DNA from: Larix kaempferi
Lineage: Eukaryota > Streptophyta > Pinopsida > Pinales > Pinaceae
NCBI GenBank assembly: GCA_027924585.1
Contig: BSBM01000370.1
Span: 24,113,501-24,177,500 of the forward strand
Direction of reading: 5' to 3'
DNA length: 64,000 nucleotides
Made by a program: the position numbers and the translations under genes. The notes below the pieces were generated by a model that was not told the origin of the DNA, did no database searches, and saw only the letters and a list, made by a program, of their open reading frames with translations. Shown piece after piece: positions 34,501-44,420 of the stretch. Position 1 is the first letter of the stretch. The number at the start of each line of letters is the position of its first letter.

Positions 34501-35633
34501 ATCTTGGAATTCCTTCTTGCCGATGCATATGTATGGAAAAATTTAGTATTTTTATCACCTGATGAAATCCAAATGGCACGGCTTTTAAGCCTCCATTCTT
34601 TCTCAGCTTGTAAAAGTAATTCCTCTTTTTTCATTTCTATCATTTTCATCACCTCAAAGTCCTCCCTTGAAAGCGAACCTCTAATGTTTGCAGAGATGGA
34701 TCTCTGAAGTTTATTTTCAAGTTGCAATAACTCCTCTCTATCAGCTTCTTTTCTATCCTTGATCCATCTGGTGACCTCCTCTTTCAATTTTTTTAACTTA
34801 GAACAGAAAATCTGAATGGGATTGCTTTCTGATACAGAGGTACTAATCCAGAAGTGCCTTACCATTTTACAAAACTCTGCATCTTCAAGCCATGATGAAT
34901 TAAATTTAAAAGGGAGCCCTTGTTTGATTTTCAGATCATCAAGCTGTAAGATCACCGGCCAATGATCCGAAAATTTGTGTTCACATACCCACGTTCTATA
35001 CTTCTGAAAATTGCCCAGCAGAGTCGATTTAACCAGAAATCTGTCTAATCTTTTGTGTACACCTTCTGTGCCAAATCTCCCATTAGTCCAAGTGGGAGTC
35101 AGAATGTGTGGCTGAACATCAACTAGATCTGTGTCTACCATAAATTGAGTAAAGTAACTTGCTAAATCATCAATTCTGGCGTTGGGTCCCCAAAGTTCTG
35201 AAACATGACATGTGAAGTTCAGGTCACCTGCAATGATCAGGTCATTGCAGTTTAGAAGTCCAGAAGCTTTTAGAGAGTTCCAGAAAGGCATTCTCAACTT
35301 GTATGGAGCGTAACAGTTCAGAATCGAGAGAGTCTGTTTGTTGCTACAAAAGGAACCTTTAAGAAGTATTCCCCAGGGTGTTGAAAAAGGTCTGAAAGAA
35401 AAGATATTAGGGTCCCAAGCCACCGCAAGACCCCCAGAAAGTCCACAAGAATTGACAGCTGTAGCTTCCCACAAAGGCAGGATTTTGCAGAGGTTTTGTA
35501 TGGCAATCTCTGCGTTACACATGGTCTCTTGAATTAAAATTAAGTTAGGGGCAGTAGTCTTGAGAAGGTTGGTTAAAGCCTGCGCCCTGGACGCTTTAAC
35601 CAATCCACGAACATTAATTGAAAGACAAGACAT
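31509..35633 (-). CDS. LINE ORF2 polyprotein: endonuclease, reverse transcriptase, RNase H
   Basis: 1374 residues, full length for plant L1 ORF2, which nicks target DNA and copies the RNA in place. Residues 1-230 form an APE-like endonuclease with NVRG, catalytic Glu36 (IQET), GDLN at 136-139 and SDH at 222-224. RT spans about 460-760 with KSPGPDGWP, LIPKKDKP, KMDLEKAYDRVSW, GIRQGCPLSPILFSL and the catalytic FADD at 691-694. A cysteine/histidine zf-RVT linker (CILCK, then HLFVKC) comes next. A C-terminal RNase H carries Asp1229, Glu1266, Asp1290 and Asp1340. The start ATG shares one base with the ORF1 stop, suggesting stop-reinitiation translation. No stop or frameshift interrupts it. Confidence 0.97.
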   Translation of the reverse strand: MSCLSINVRGLVKASRAQALTNLLKTTAPNLILIQETMCNAEIAIQNLCKILPLWEATAVNSCGLSGGLAVAWDPNIFSFRPFSTPWGILLKGSFCSNKQTLSILNCYAPYKLRMPFWNSLKASGLLNCNDLIIAGDLNFTCHVSELWGPNARIDDLASYFTQFMVDTDLVDVQPHILTPTWTNGRFGTEGVHKRLDRFLVKSTLLGNFQKYRTWVCEHKFSDHWPVILQLDDLKIKQGLPFKFNSSWLEDAEFCKMVRHFWISTSVSESNPIQIFCSKLKKLKEEVTRWIKDRKEADREELLQLENKLQRSISANIRGSLSREDFEVMKMIEMKKEELLLQAEKEWRLKSRAIWISSGDKNTKFFHTYASARRNSKIIWDIVDDGGHMCSGLENIKAVATAYFGQNFADTGECNLEEQIKVATLYPRFFSDQEANSLLDAVTLEEIEQTLKYFAKDKSPGPDGWPVELYLHFFDLMGNELMDLVNYSKLNGFVSGGLNSTFISLIPKKDKPITFSEYRPIALCNLLYKLISKIIADRLKDVLSKHISKEQFGFLSGRQIHDAIGISQELLHSIKIYKKKALLLKMDLEKAYDRVSWSFLRMILIKIGLPPAIIKWIMACITTVSISVLVNGSPSAFFRCSRGIRQGCPLSPILFSLVMDGFSRLIKQAYSRRQIKGIKIAKDFIISHILFADDVMVAGEDSIEEWITLNGIFQTFCGATGMKISQRKSNFYHMSPDAENIKDILLFMPFKCHNLDLGLKYLGFYLKPNNYLCKDWYWLLRKIENRINHWSYRLLSIGGKLILLKSVLSSIPVYWFTLLEVPATILRYIKSLFFNYLWFGTAHSDKSPMIAADVVSRPTKFGGWGILELGSFNIALRLKSLWRCLMGNNLWSTLIGCKYIKQNFFSWIRNPKTASWNFSPIWRGFMKILHWIKDDLIWQVGTGERIRIGIDPIIGMEDNYSLPQPIIQYLQILGMDTLDKIQLQHHDFADSNLWVSARNIGLTGYLARTWDDYLTKLNASGIRIRQETDKLLWKGNPTNGMVTARTAYNRIAQDRFIYPQDWWFKRLWQWSIPLKLKCFCWMLLQNKLKTWDNLCNRGWNGPGICILCKNDEENKQHLFVKCRFAKMTWEVIISHFSIYQTWDVGDFNHCLLNWYRNCKQYFYIAICISWAIWFSRNSVLFQNVNINPTQCSLIALNMFANCKDDYAKLRTDRISTFSFKVDQPTIFFDGASQSGLCAIGGVIYLNEAHHFTFKLNCGSGTNMKAELIALWCMLKVANIFGLVNIKVFGDSKVTIKWAVGDFQLNVLNLRHWALRAQSELDKLQGVHLEHIYREQNTLADKLSKQALTGFEGQLLWEEWVEHNLQDEGTIYFFD

Positions 35634-37234
35634 TAAATATCAGAATAGGAGGGGTTCTGTGCTCTAAGCCCCAAGGTTTCATTGGAATTAAGCCTACCTA
35701 CCTCCTCTAATCGCTGAGAAATTGGGGTATAGGTATCCATAGGAAGCTGATCCACTTTATTCCATGTCTTTTTTTTCTTTCCTCTTCTAATAGTAACATT
35801 CTGGTATTTGAGAGATTGAACTGGCTGGGCCAAAGATTCATTCCCTGGGTGTTTAGAGTAAGTGGTCAGGGGAGGAAATTCATCATCTTTTGAAGATAGA
35901 AAGTAACCACTTTCAATGAGAATGTCCCTATCGGTCCCAGTTAAATCAACATCAGTACCATTGTTGTTCAAATGGTCACTCGGGGGTTGGTCAAAATTTC
36001 TGCAAATAACATGAGAAGACGAGGTAGGGTTATCTAATTCAGGTCTCAACCCAAGCTCCAAGGAATCATGATGTTCAGGCACAGGGTCAACAGGACAAGG
36101 AATAAAAGGCAATGCTGAGGTAGGGTTAGCAGGCATTGCCTCATCTGGCACAGTGGGGGCATCCGAGGGTTCTGGGCTCAAATTTTCAAATAGTCTACGA
36201 CCAACATTAAGCTGAGACAAATTAGGGTTGTTATTACAAACAGGGAGCCCAGATACAAGGTCGTGTCTCATTTGAATGTCACCAGTTGCAATACGATGGG
36301 ATAATACTTTTTCCGAATTTTCTAAGAATTTTAAATCATCCGGAGTCAAGTCGGGGAATTTAATAGGAGTTTTGCAGAGAGGCTTACCCGAAAAATTTGT
36401 TGGAGTATGCGGATCACCAGCAGCTGGGGAGATGTTGAAGTTCTGAGGACAAACAGCACGCACATGCCCAACCTCCTTGCAGAAGAAGCACCTGAAGGGG
36501 ATTTTGTAGTAATCAATAACCTGCTTCCATCTTCTCGAACCCCAGGCAATTTCTATTTCAGCTGGGAGTCCATTCCTCGCGTCTATTTCAACCATGATTT
36601 TCGCAAATCTCCGGTCCCCATGAAAGTTCTGTTTATCAACACGAACAAATTTTCCAACCCTATTTGCAAGACCCCTGAAAATCTCCTCAGACCAGAGTTC
36701 GATGGGTATACCAGGTACCATCATCCATAAGTGACGAATCGGCTGAAATTCATGAAGGGGATTGAAATGTATGTGCCATCGTTTAAGATAAAGAGAACCT
36801 TGCTTGAATTCCCATAACCGGGATAGGATCATCTCAAGGTGAGCCGCCTCTGTAAATGTGAATAATAACCAACGATTCATAAGCAGGTTAATTCTTGGGG
36901 CCATGCCGGTGAGTGGCACCCAGAATTTATTAACCCATTCCACCATCTCCTGCTTAGTGCCTTTGGCAAATTCCAACCTGCCCACCAATGCTCGTTCAGA
37001 GAAGACCCTAATTTTTTCCAGACTAAAATATTCGTCAATATCAAACCTCTCAATTTCTGCCCTGGCCTTGTATGTCTTCAATAATCTTTTGTTTTTGGCC
37101 CTCTGTCCCCATAGCTTCCGTCGTGGGGCAGCCAAACCCTCCGCAGGTCCACTCGAAACCCCCAAAATGGACTGGGAGGAAAGCGGTGTCAGGGTTTGTA
37201 AATGGGCCGACATTTCCATAGTAAAAAGGCACAA
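35633..37234 (-). CDS. LINE ORF1 protein: DUF4283 and CCHC zinc knuckle
   Basis: 533-residue nucleic-acid-binding protein that would coat LINE RNA. Residues about 65-200 fit the DUF4283 domain common in plant LINE ORF1 (EKIRVFSERALVGRLEF, MNRWLLFTF, WHIHFNPLHEF, LWMMVPGIPIELW). A zinc knuckle follows with Cys249, Cys252, His257 and Cys262 (C-x2-C-x4-H-x4-C). The remaining half is low-complexity, rich in Pro, Ser, Asn and Asp, and ends with a basic patch (RRGKKKKTWNK). The first in-frame ATG gives MCLFTMEM; the next Met, five codons on, is an equally likely start. Its TAA overlaps the ORF2 ATG by one base. Confidence 0.93.
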   Translation of the reverse strand: MCLFTMEMSAHLQTLTPLSSQSILGVSSGPAEGLAAPRRKLWGQRAKNKRLLKTYKARAEIERFDIDEYFSLEKIRVFSERALVGRLEFAKGTKQEMVEWVNKFWVPLTGMAPRINLLMNRWLLFTFTEAAHLEMILSRLWEFKQGSLYLKRWHIHFNPLHEFQPIRHLWMMVPGIPIELWSEEIFRGLANRVGKFVRVDKQNFHGDRRFAKIMVEIDARNGLPAEIEIAWGSRRWKQVIDYYKIPFRCFFCKEVGHVRAVCPQNFNISPAAGDPHTPTNFSGKPLCKTPIKFPDLTPDDLKFLENSEKVLSHRIATGDIQMRHDLVSGLPVCNNNPNLSQLNVGRRLFENLSPEPSDAPTVPDEAMPANPTSALPFIPCPVDPVPEHHDSLELGLRPELDNPTSSSHVICRNFDQPPSDHLNNNGTDVDLTGTDRDILIESGYFLSSKDDEFPPLTTYSKHPGNESLAQPVQSLKYQNVTIRRGKKKKTWNKVDQLPMDTYTPISQRLEEVGRLNSNETLGLRAQNPSYSDI

Positions 37235-37670
37235 AAGAAACCCTCAGCAGGTCGTCAGGACACCTGTCGGTCGGACCCAACTAAAAACAAATCTAAAAGA
37301 TCTACTACAAAGAAGGAAATAGTAAATCGGAGCCAACTTTAGCTCATAGTAACCAAGTGTAGCAGAAACCAACAAATAAGTGTAAACCCATCAACCAAGA
37401 ACCACAACCGAGTGAAGAAAAGATAATGGTTTGCAGATATTTCGAGAGATCCGGTTAAAAGGTGAGGGTGTAGCCTACAACCATCGAGATATTCCCACTT
37501 TTTTTTACCTTGGCTAGTACTAGGCCAAGACGGCTTGACTCCAAGTCGTTATAGGCCACACCATTCACCCAATCAACCATCAAAATCGGAGATTTCTGCA
37601 AAAAAACCAGGAAACCCTAGGATTTTCGCCATTCTCCTCCCTTCATAAAAATTGCATATATTTACCTACC
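37235..37670 (-). promoter_or_regulatory. LINE 5' UTR, likely internal promoter
   Basis: About 435 bases between the target duplication and ORF1. Full-length L1-type elements usually carry an internal promoter here. No specific box was identified, so the role is inferred from position only. Confidence 0.5.
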
Positions 37671-37801
37671 TATCTTCAAATTTTGATTACATAAATATTT
37701 TTTTTAAAACTTTAAAATAAAAATATTTTTTAATATCATTTATATTTTAAAAAATAACATTTTAATATAACATCTTTATACCAAAATTATAAATTCAACT
37801 T

Positions 37802-38022
37802 CTTTTTTTTTTTTTTTTTTTTCCATGTGGTTCACTTTAATCGGCTTAGCCGACCGCTACATCCACGAAATAATTTTCGACGGACCCGCTCTGAAGGGGT
37901 TTCCGCCCTGCGGCCGCTGCGTGCCTAACCCCAAGAGGGTCTATGAGGATGGATCCCGTGACCTCGCATGCTGGGAGGCCTAACTTCCGAGAACACAACC
38001 GATCGAGCTAACTCTTGGGGCT
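37802..38022 (-). mobile_element. tRNA-derived SINE
   Basis: A 221-bp element on the minus strand, far more GC-rich than its surroundings. It begins TTAGCCCCAAGAGTTAGCTC and ends in about 20 A. An A-box-like TTAGCTCGATCGG lies near its start, and a B-box-like GGTCACGGGATCC follows about 40 bases on, so RNA polymerase III could transcribe it. The 11-bp target duplication AAATTCAACTT is at 37791-37801 and 38023-38033. Copy B near 49555 has the empty site. It has no ORF and would depend on a LINE such as the neighbouring one. Confidence 0.9.
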
Positions 38023-38363
38023 AAATTCAACTTTTATTAAATATATATAAATAATTATTCCAAAATAAAAAAATCTTAACTCATCAATTTGATGTCTCCG
38101 ACAAAAGAACGAATAAATCAATGTTACTACTTTGCCATTTTCATTCATTAAACCCTTTCTTTTCCAATCTTGCATTGCCATGTATCATGCTTTGGAAGAG
38201 TAAATATAGTAGCCAATACTGTTGGAAGTTGAAATCAAATGATGTGATGAAAAAATTGATTGGTATATCAAAATTCCAATCATGTTTGATAGGAAAATTG
38301 TTTTGTGTAATTTGTTTTTCAAATTCTATGTTTAAATGTTTAAAGTAATTTGTTAGTGACATT

Positions 38364-38835
38364 GTTAATGGATCTTCTTAATAGGGGTAAAATCCATCCG
38401 GAGATGTCTTTCATTAATGATCCATTAATAAAGATTTATAATGGATGGATGGTCTTTGATATGGAACATACGGAGGAGTATTAATAGGTGGATAAATATA
38501 TATATATATGGATATTATGGATATATATTTATCCATCTAGAACCATTGTCAGGCGGGAACATGGGTGAACACTATCTCTGTCGGGTATGACTGAACGGGC
38601 GGGTATGATTGAAGGGTATCCATGTGGTCCTTTTATCGTCTGGTGGGGAACATGGTAACATAATAAATATCTTTCGGTGTATCGATAGGGGCCCTTCTCT
38701 TCTCTCATATGGCGGGTGACCTTACTTGGTGAGCTGTTTAGCTTCCAATATTATCAATAACAAAAAGGTTCCTTCCGTATCGGGTCGATCAGATTAGTCA
38801 ATAATGAATGGGAGTTACCATCTGGGTAATACCCT
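38364..38835. mobile_element. 472-bp insertion in copy A, perhaps a solo LTR
   Basis: Absent from copy B, where GTGACATT runs on without it. It is flanked by ACATT at 38359-38363 and 38836-38840. If the ends are shifted by one base on the left and taken to CTACA on the right, it has the TG...CA form of an LTR, but then the duplication is lost. No ORF or terminal inverted repeat is present. An internal hairpin (GGATAAATATATAT paired with ATATATATTTATCC) lies near 38490-38540. It shares TCCGGAGATGT with the Copia LTR at 59728, a weak clue. Confidence 0.65.
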
Positions 38836-39145
38836 ACATTTAATAATTAATAATATTATAAATTTTTTGGTTTTTCAAATTTTAGGTTTTATTTTTGTTA
38901 TTATATTCTGAATTTTAGCTTTAATTGGAATTTTGATAAAATCTAAATTTTTATTTGTTTAAATTGTATTTTTGAATCTATAAATAAATTTTATTATCCT
39001 TAAATACTCTATAACATCCAAATTATACAATTTCTAGTTAATATAACTAATATATACGATTTTAAGAATTTTTAAAAATTTCCAATCATTAAAAATATTA
39101 TATATACTCAAAAACAATTAAAAATTTAATATCTAAACTACACCA

Positions 39146-39153
<8 letters not shown>

Positions 39154-39195
<42 letters not shown>
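39154..39195. repeat. TA microsatellite in copy A
   Basis: About 21 TA dinucleotides. The matching place in copy B (about 50205-50268) has TTATA units followed by a longer TA run. Confidence 0.95.
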
Positions 39196-39198
<3 letters not shown>

Positions 39199-39909
39199 TG
39201 TTACTATTTTACATCAATTTCCATTCTTGATCACTGATAGCTAATAATGTAAAAGCAATTCCCATCAAATTTTCTTTTTAGTGTTCGCTGCATTATTATT
39301 CAAACACCTCCAAGGAAAAATGAGAAATGTGTCCATAATTGTGCTTTCTTTCCATTGCCTCGTGTTCCCTGTGTTTGTGTACGATAAAGCAAGTTTAGAT
39401 ATAAACTGATCCAATGTCAGCTGTATTATTCATGCAGCGATTTATGATCGGAGAGATTCATTTATTCCAATTAAAATAAGTGCTTATAGATAGTTGTTAC
39501 TTGGACATTCAACCAAATGTTGTCTATATATTTAGAGACTAATTAATGCAATTTCAGAGTTAGATTTCTGCCCAGAACGGATCAATGTGTATGATTCGTA
39601 GATTTATATCCATTTTTTAATGGCAGAGACTGTATTCATCGCAAGCATGGTTGGAATTTCATTTCAACTTTATTTTTTTAATTAAAAAAAATTGATTTTT
39701 TGAAATTTTATTTTGCCTATCATACAAAGTTTTAGTGAAAAAATAACCCTTCAACAATGAAGTTTTATTAAAAAAATACTCTTTAGTAATAATGTTTTTT
39801 TTAAGAATTTAAATTTTAAATAAAAGATATGCTTTAATTTCCAATTAAAAGATAACAATAAACTCATTTACCCATATTTTTTAATGAAAATCAAGAGTGG
39901 AAAAAGCAA

Positions 39910-40062
39910 CCTACTAAAAGTGACATAAACAACTCAAAAGTAACATGTGGCAACATTATGCATGTGAAGTGCATTAAGTGCTACTAAGAGTGACATAGAC
40001 AACTCAAAAGTAACATGTGGCAACATTATGCATCTAAAGTACATTAAATGTTAAACTTAAGA
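39910..40062 (+). repeat. Two direct repeats of about 68 bp
   Basis: Adjacent units sharing ACAACTCAAAAGTAACATGT then GGCAACATTATGCAT. Weaker relatives occur again near 40340-40500. The same pair is in copy B at about 50970-51110. Confidence 0.8.
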
Positions 40063-41389
40063 AACAAACAAAGTGTGGAACCTAGAATCCTTTCTGAAGG
40101 TTAATGTCAAGCCACATGTAATGCAACATACAAAAGTTTGCAAAGTTAACATGTTGCATCAATGGTGTAATTGAAATTGTGGAATTTTAATTTTCAATTA
40201 AAAGATATGTTTTTATTAACCACCTTAATTTCCAATTAAAAGATAACAATCGACCCCTTTACCCATTTTTTTGTTGATCATGTACTCTCAAAATCAAGGG
40301 TGGAAGGGTGGAACCAAAAAACCTACTAACACAACTCAAAAGTAACATGTGTCCATATTATGTATCTAAATTACATGAAGTGATAAAGTTAGGAAACAAA
40401 CAAAAGGTGGAACCTAGAATCATTTCTTGAGGTTAATACTAGGCCACATGTAATGCAACATACCAAAATTACAAGGTTAACATGTTGTGACAATAGTGTA
40501 AATTGAAATTGTGACATTTTATTCCAAATGACTTGAGTTAAAAGGCTAGATAAATATAATATGCCCTTTCTAGAGGCAATTCATTAAAAAACACATTGAA
40601 ATTGAGATGGTATTATGATGTTCTCCCCTTCCTTTGTCAAAAGAAGTTTAATAAAGTTGTTTTTCCAATATATGGAGTATTTTGGATTCCTCAACTATTA
40701 TTGCACATGAACTTGCACATACCAAGTTACAACAAATCTTTCATTTCATGGAAGTAGAGTTGTCTATTCCAGTTTATGGTTCCTGCTTTCTTCTTTGGGC
40801 CATTCACTTTCACTTGGCTATAAATGGATAAGAAGAAACCACTTTCAACTTCAAATTTGTTTAGAATCTTTTTTACCCACTGAGTAAAAGTAATTGTTTC
40901 AAGTTTCAACCAATTACTAAGACTACAAGAAAAATTAAATGTTATTAAGTTTTAACATATCAAATAAATCATTTAAAAAAATGTGAATAGATACATGAAA
41001 AGCTTTTAACAACAAGACCTATAAATTGTAATTTGAAGTATTGGAAGTGTACAAAGTGGGATTGGGAGCCTGCCACAACAAAACCATGTTTCCATGCCTT
41101 TGTCCAGTCACAAGTGTTAACCCAACTCAATATCAAAATAATAAAAACAATTTCATGTTTAAGAAAAAACATAGAATAGTTTCATTAAAATTTGTTTTTA
41201 GATTAGGTGATGCTTGGCAGATTTGATACTATGATAAATTGTTGATGCTTGGTAAATTCAATGGTTGATGCTTGGTGGGTGGCTGGGTTAATTCCTTCAT
41301 TAACATAATTTAAAATTGACTTCTTCTTCTAAAATGGTACCCACCTCTTTCTTGGAGTTGCACTTTCAAATTTGAAAAAATTATCCTTT

Positions 41390-41472
41390 AAAGGAAGAGC
41401 ACAAAGATTAGGGAGAGGCACTAAAAGGAAGGGCACAAAGGCTAGGGAGAGGCACTAAAAGGAAGGGCACAA
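41390..41472 (+). repeat. Short tandem repeat of about 37 bp
   Basis: Slightly more than two units of AAAGGAAGGGCACAAAGGCT then AGGGAGAGGCACT. The copy B counterpart is at about 52440-52525. Confidence 0.85.
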
Positions 41473-42664
41473 ACCCATATTGATAAAATGCTAAGACAAT
41501 ATAAGAAACAAAGAACAAATGGAATAAAAGAAAATCCATCCCCATTAAAGGCAAACTCACCCACCTACTCTTCAATCAAATGGGAAAGTTTCACTCAAAG
41601 AGAAGTTTCAATCTACATTATTACATATATAATAGCATGCCACCTAGTGCAAGCCACTTATCTAGGCATAAACATATCTTAACAAACTTATTAATAAAAA
41701 TTAATGACAATTTGCAAAAATAATTAATGCGCGTTTTTTGATAAAGATTGTTAAAAAATTTAACAGTATTTTGATGGGTAAAATGCCTCATGAGAGGCAT
41801 ATTCCCGTCAAATCCCTGAAAGTGTTGCTGTTGCTCTGGATACAACATTCTTAGGATCAGTCCAGTCATCTAATCAACGTTAATGGCTACTCCAAATGAG
41901 TCAATAAACTCCGTATGCTTCTTCTGATCGTGCCATAGCTATGAACAGCAGCGCTGCAGCATATGCCAAAAGCATATGATCAGTTAACTGTGTGCTTTCA
42001 ATCATCTGACAGCTTGCACACTCTGTCAAAGCATTTGAATATATTGCTTTGTTCATTTTGATTCAAGCTGGAGACGTAGGTTAATGTACCTGAAAAGCTG
42101 TAACCGCATAGATACAGGACGTCCTCTTGTCTTATCGAAAAGAAGAAGAAGAAAAACAAAAAATATGATTCATTTCACAATAAATCCTGAAGATCAGGAA
42201 GAAGAAGACGAAAGTAAATGCAAGCGGGCCAGGAGCAAGATATTTTTTTAGATACTCTAATTATTAGTCAAGCTGTGTGGCCGGCCTTCTATCGTAGCAG
42301 ATTATGGAGATGCCCCCCAAAAGAGGATTCGTATTTTTACCTGTACTTCTGGTAATGGGTATGTATCAGTCGGGTTATTCTTCTAGAAATAGGTCTGTAT
42401 CAGTCGGGCCGACTCGGGTTTTTAAAAAGCGGGCCAACCTTTTTGGATAAATGAAATACCTATCATTCCATAAAAATGGCTAAAAGCAGTAATCGTACAG
42501 ATACCTGTTACCCCAGAAAATGATAAAAACTATGCTTCTGATAAAACTATGATCAATATTTTTTTTTGGCAAGTTATCTTCTTAATTTGCTGTCTGATAC
42601 ATTTAAAAAACCAGCGAACATGTCTATCTTCTTAATTTCCTACCATAAAAAACAACACAACTTG

Positions 42665-42788
42665 TCTAGAAAATATCTTGTTCTTGGCCTAATGTGTTTC
42701 GTTCCTTTTTAATTCGCTCTAAATCTGTGGGAGTTAAAAGTTCATGCATATGTAATACAACATGTTGCTTAAAGGTCCTTTTGCGATA
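42665..42788 (-). other. Exon-like C-terminal coding end at the edge of copy A
   Basis: The minus-strand frame YRKRTFKQHVVLHMHELL then TPTDLERIKKERNTLGQEQD, ending IF and a stop, begins exactly at the edge of the duplicated unit. Copy B has the same end with one residue different (Arg for His). In copy B the sequence upstream supplies a pyrimidine-rich CCTCAG acceptor that is missing here. It looks like the last exon of a real gene, but I do not recognise the family. Confidence 0.4.
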
Positions 42789-42789
42789 T

Positions 42790-44210
42790 TCACAATGTGA
42801 AATTTGACGTTGATTAAGGTTTGAGTCACATTATGATGTTTATAAAGGCTTATGTTGCATTGTGGCGTTCATTAAGGGTTATGTTGCATTGCGACAATGC
42901 CCAAGATGTGAAATTTGACATTCATCAAGGTTTATGTCGCATTATGATGTTTATCAAGGGTTACGTTGCATTATGGCATTCATCAAGGGTTATGTCTCAT
43001 TGCGACAATGCTCAATATGTGACACATATGGTGACACAACCCAAGATGTGACATATTCACAATGTGAAATTTGACATTCATTAAGGTTTGTGTCGCATTG
43101 TGATTCTTATCAAGGCTTATGTTGCATTGTGGCATTCATCAAGGGTTATGTCGAATTGCGACAATACCCAAGGTGTGAAATTTGACGTTCATCAAGGTTT
43201 ATGTTGCATTGTGATGTTTATCAAGGGTTACGTTGCATTGTGGCATTCATCAAGGGTTATGTCGCATTGCGACAATGCTCAATATGTGACACATATGGGG
43301 ACACAACCCAAGATGCGACATATTCACATCGTGAAATTTGACGTCCATTAAGGTTTGTGTCACATTGTTATGCTTATCAAGGCTTATGTTGCATCGTGGC
43401 GTTCATCAAGGGTTATGTCACATTGGGACAATACCCAAGATGTGAAATTTGACATTCATCAAGGTTTATGTCGCATTGTGGTGTTTATCAAGTTACATTG
43501 CATTGTGGGGTTCATCAAGGGTTATGTCACATTGTGACAATGCCCAATATGTGACACATATGCCGACACAACCCAAGATGCAAAATATTCACAATGTGAA
43601 ATTTGACGTTCATTAAGGTTTGTGTCGCATTGTGATGTTTATCAAGGCTTATGTTGCATTGTGGCATTCATCAAGGGTTATGTCACATTGTGACAATGCC
43701 CAAGATGTAAAATTTGACGTTCATCAAGGTTTATGTCGCATTGTGATGTTTATCAAGGGTTACATTGCATTGTGGCGTTCATCAAGGGTTATGTCGCATT
43801 GTGACAATGCCCAATATGTGACAGATATGCCGACACAACCCAAGATGCGACATATTCACAATGTGAAATTTGACGTTCATTAAGGTTTGTGTCGCATTGT
43901 GATGCTTATCAAGGCTTATGTTGCATTGTGGCGTTCATCAAGGGTTATGTCGCATTACGACAATGCCCATGATCTGAAATTTGACGTTCATCATGGTTTA
44001 TGTCACATTGTGATGTTTATCAAGGGTTATGTTGCATTGTGTCATTCATCAAGAGTTAGATGCAACATATTCAAAATGTGAAATTTAACATTCATCGAGG
44101 TTTATGTCGCATTGTGATGCTTATCAATGGTTACATTGCATTGTGGCATTCATCAAGAGTTAGATGCGACATATTCACAATGTGAAATTTGACGTTCATC
44201 AAGGTTTATG
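42790..44210 (+). repeat. Higher-order minisatellite, unit about 266 bp
   Basis: Five full units and a shorter end, with equivalent points at 42821, 43088, 43355, 43620 and 43887 (spacing 267, 267, 265, 267). Each unit is built from subrepeats of about 30 bp of the type TTCATCAAGGGTTATGTCGC followed by ATTGTGGCG, with a linker containing ACACAACCCAAGATG. Near-palindromes such as GTCGCATTGCGAC recur. The open frames through it are a by-product of repetition. The array abuts the end of copy A and is absent at the end of copy B. Confidence 0.93.
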
Positions 44211-44420
44211 TCACATTGAGAATGCGTCCAACGAGCGAGTGAGGGGACATTGAGATGAAGCTTCTTGAATGTGCCATTAACGACAAGAGAAGGAAGGCAT
44301 CCAGGCTGGTTAATGCATGTCATGCATGGTGCCACGTCGTGGGCTCCCATGTCGAGGAACCTCCAACACGTGTTGCCCAATTGTCATGGTGGCACCCGCA
44401 TCCGGGGATATTCAATTAAT
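44211..44420. other. GC-richer unassigned patch
   Basis: About 200 bp clearly richer in G and C than either side, with open frames on the minus strand (for example CINQPGCLPSLVVNGTFKK). No recognised protein or RNA. It may be a fragment of a gene or element. Confidence 0.3.

Larger units (their letters stand above)
31264..37670 (-). mobile_element. Full-length L1-type LINE with intact ORF1 and ORF2
   Basis: A 6.4-kb non-LTR retrotransposon on the minus strand with a short poly(A) tail (a run of about 8 T on the plus strand just inside its left end). The 18-bp target duplication TATCTTCAAATTTTGATT is at 31246-31263 and 37671-37688. Copy B of the duplicated unit shows the uninterrupted target near 49440. 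Both ORFs are open, the TSDs are identical, and the ORFs overlap in a TAATG stop-start. This is what a recent insertion looks like, and it could still be active or be a source for non-autonomous SINEs. Confidence 0.95.
26917..42788 (+). repeat. Duplicated unit, copy A, with three later insertions
   Basis: Collinear and highly similar to 45405-53841. Similarity starts at AATAAAACCCAAAAACATGT and ends at CTTTTGCGATA in both copies. Copy A is longer chiefly because it holds a LINE, a SINE and a 472-bp insertion that are cleanly absent from copy B. Smaller differences include an extra 58-bp tandem copy, an extra 78-bp tandem copy and about 80 bp near 29640. The unit has no recognised transposon ends or full gene; it may be a segmental duplication or an unrecognised large element. 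Confidence 0.93.

Noticed and set aside
36858-37322. 154-codon plus-strand frame opposite LINE ORF1
   Set aside because: Shadow of the real minus-strand ORF1, with no motif of its own.
42821-44081. Series of plus-strand open frames (MCRIVMFIKAYVALWHSSRV type)
   Set aside because: They follow the 266-bp tandem repeat exactly and have no family likeness. The open frames come from the repeat period being close to a multiple of three.
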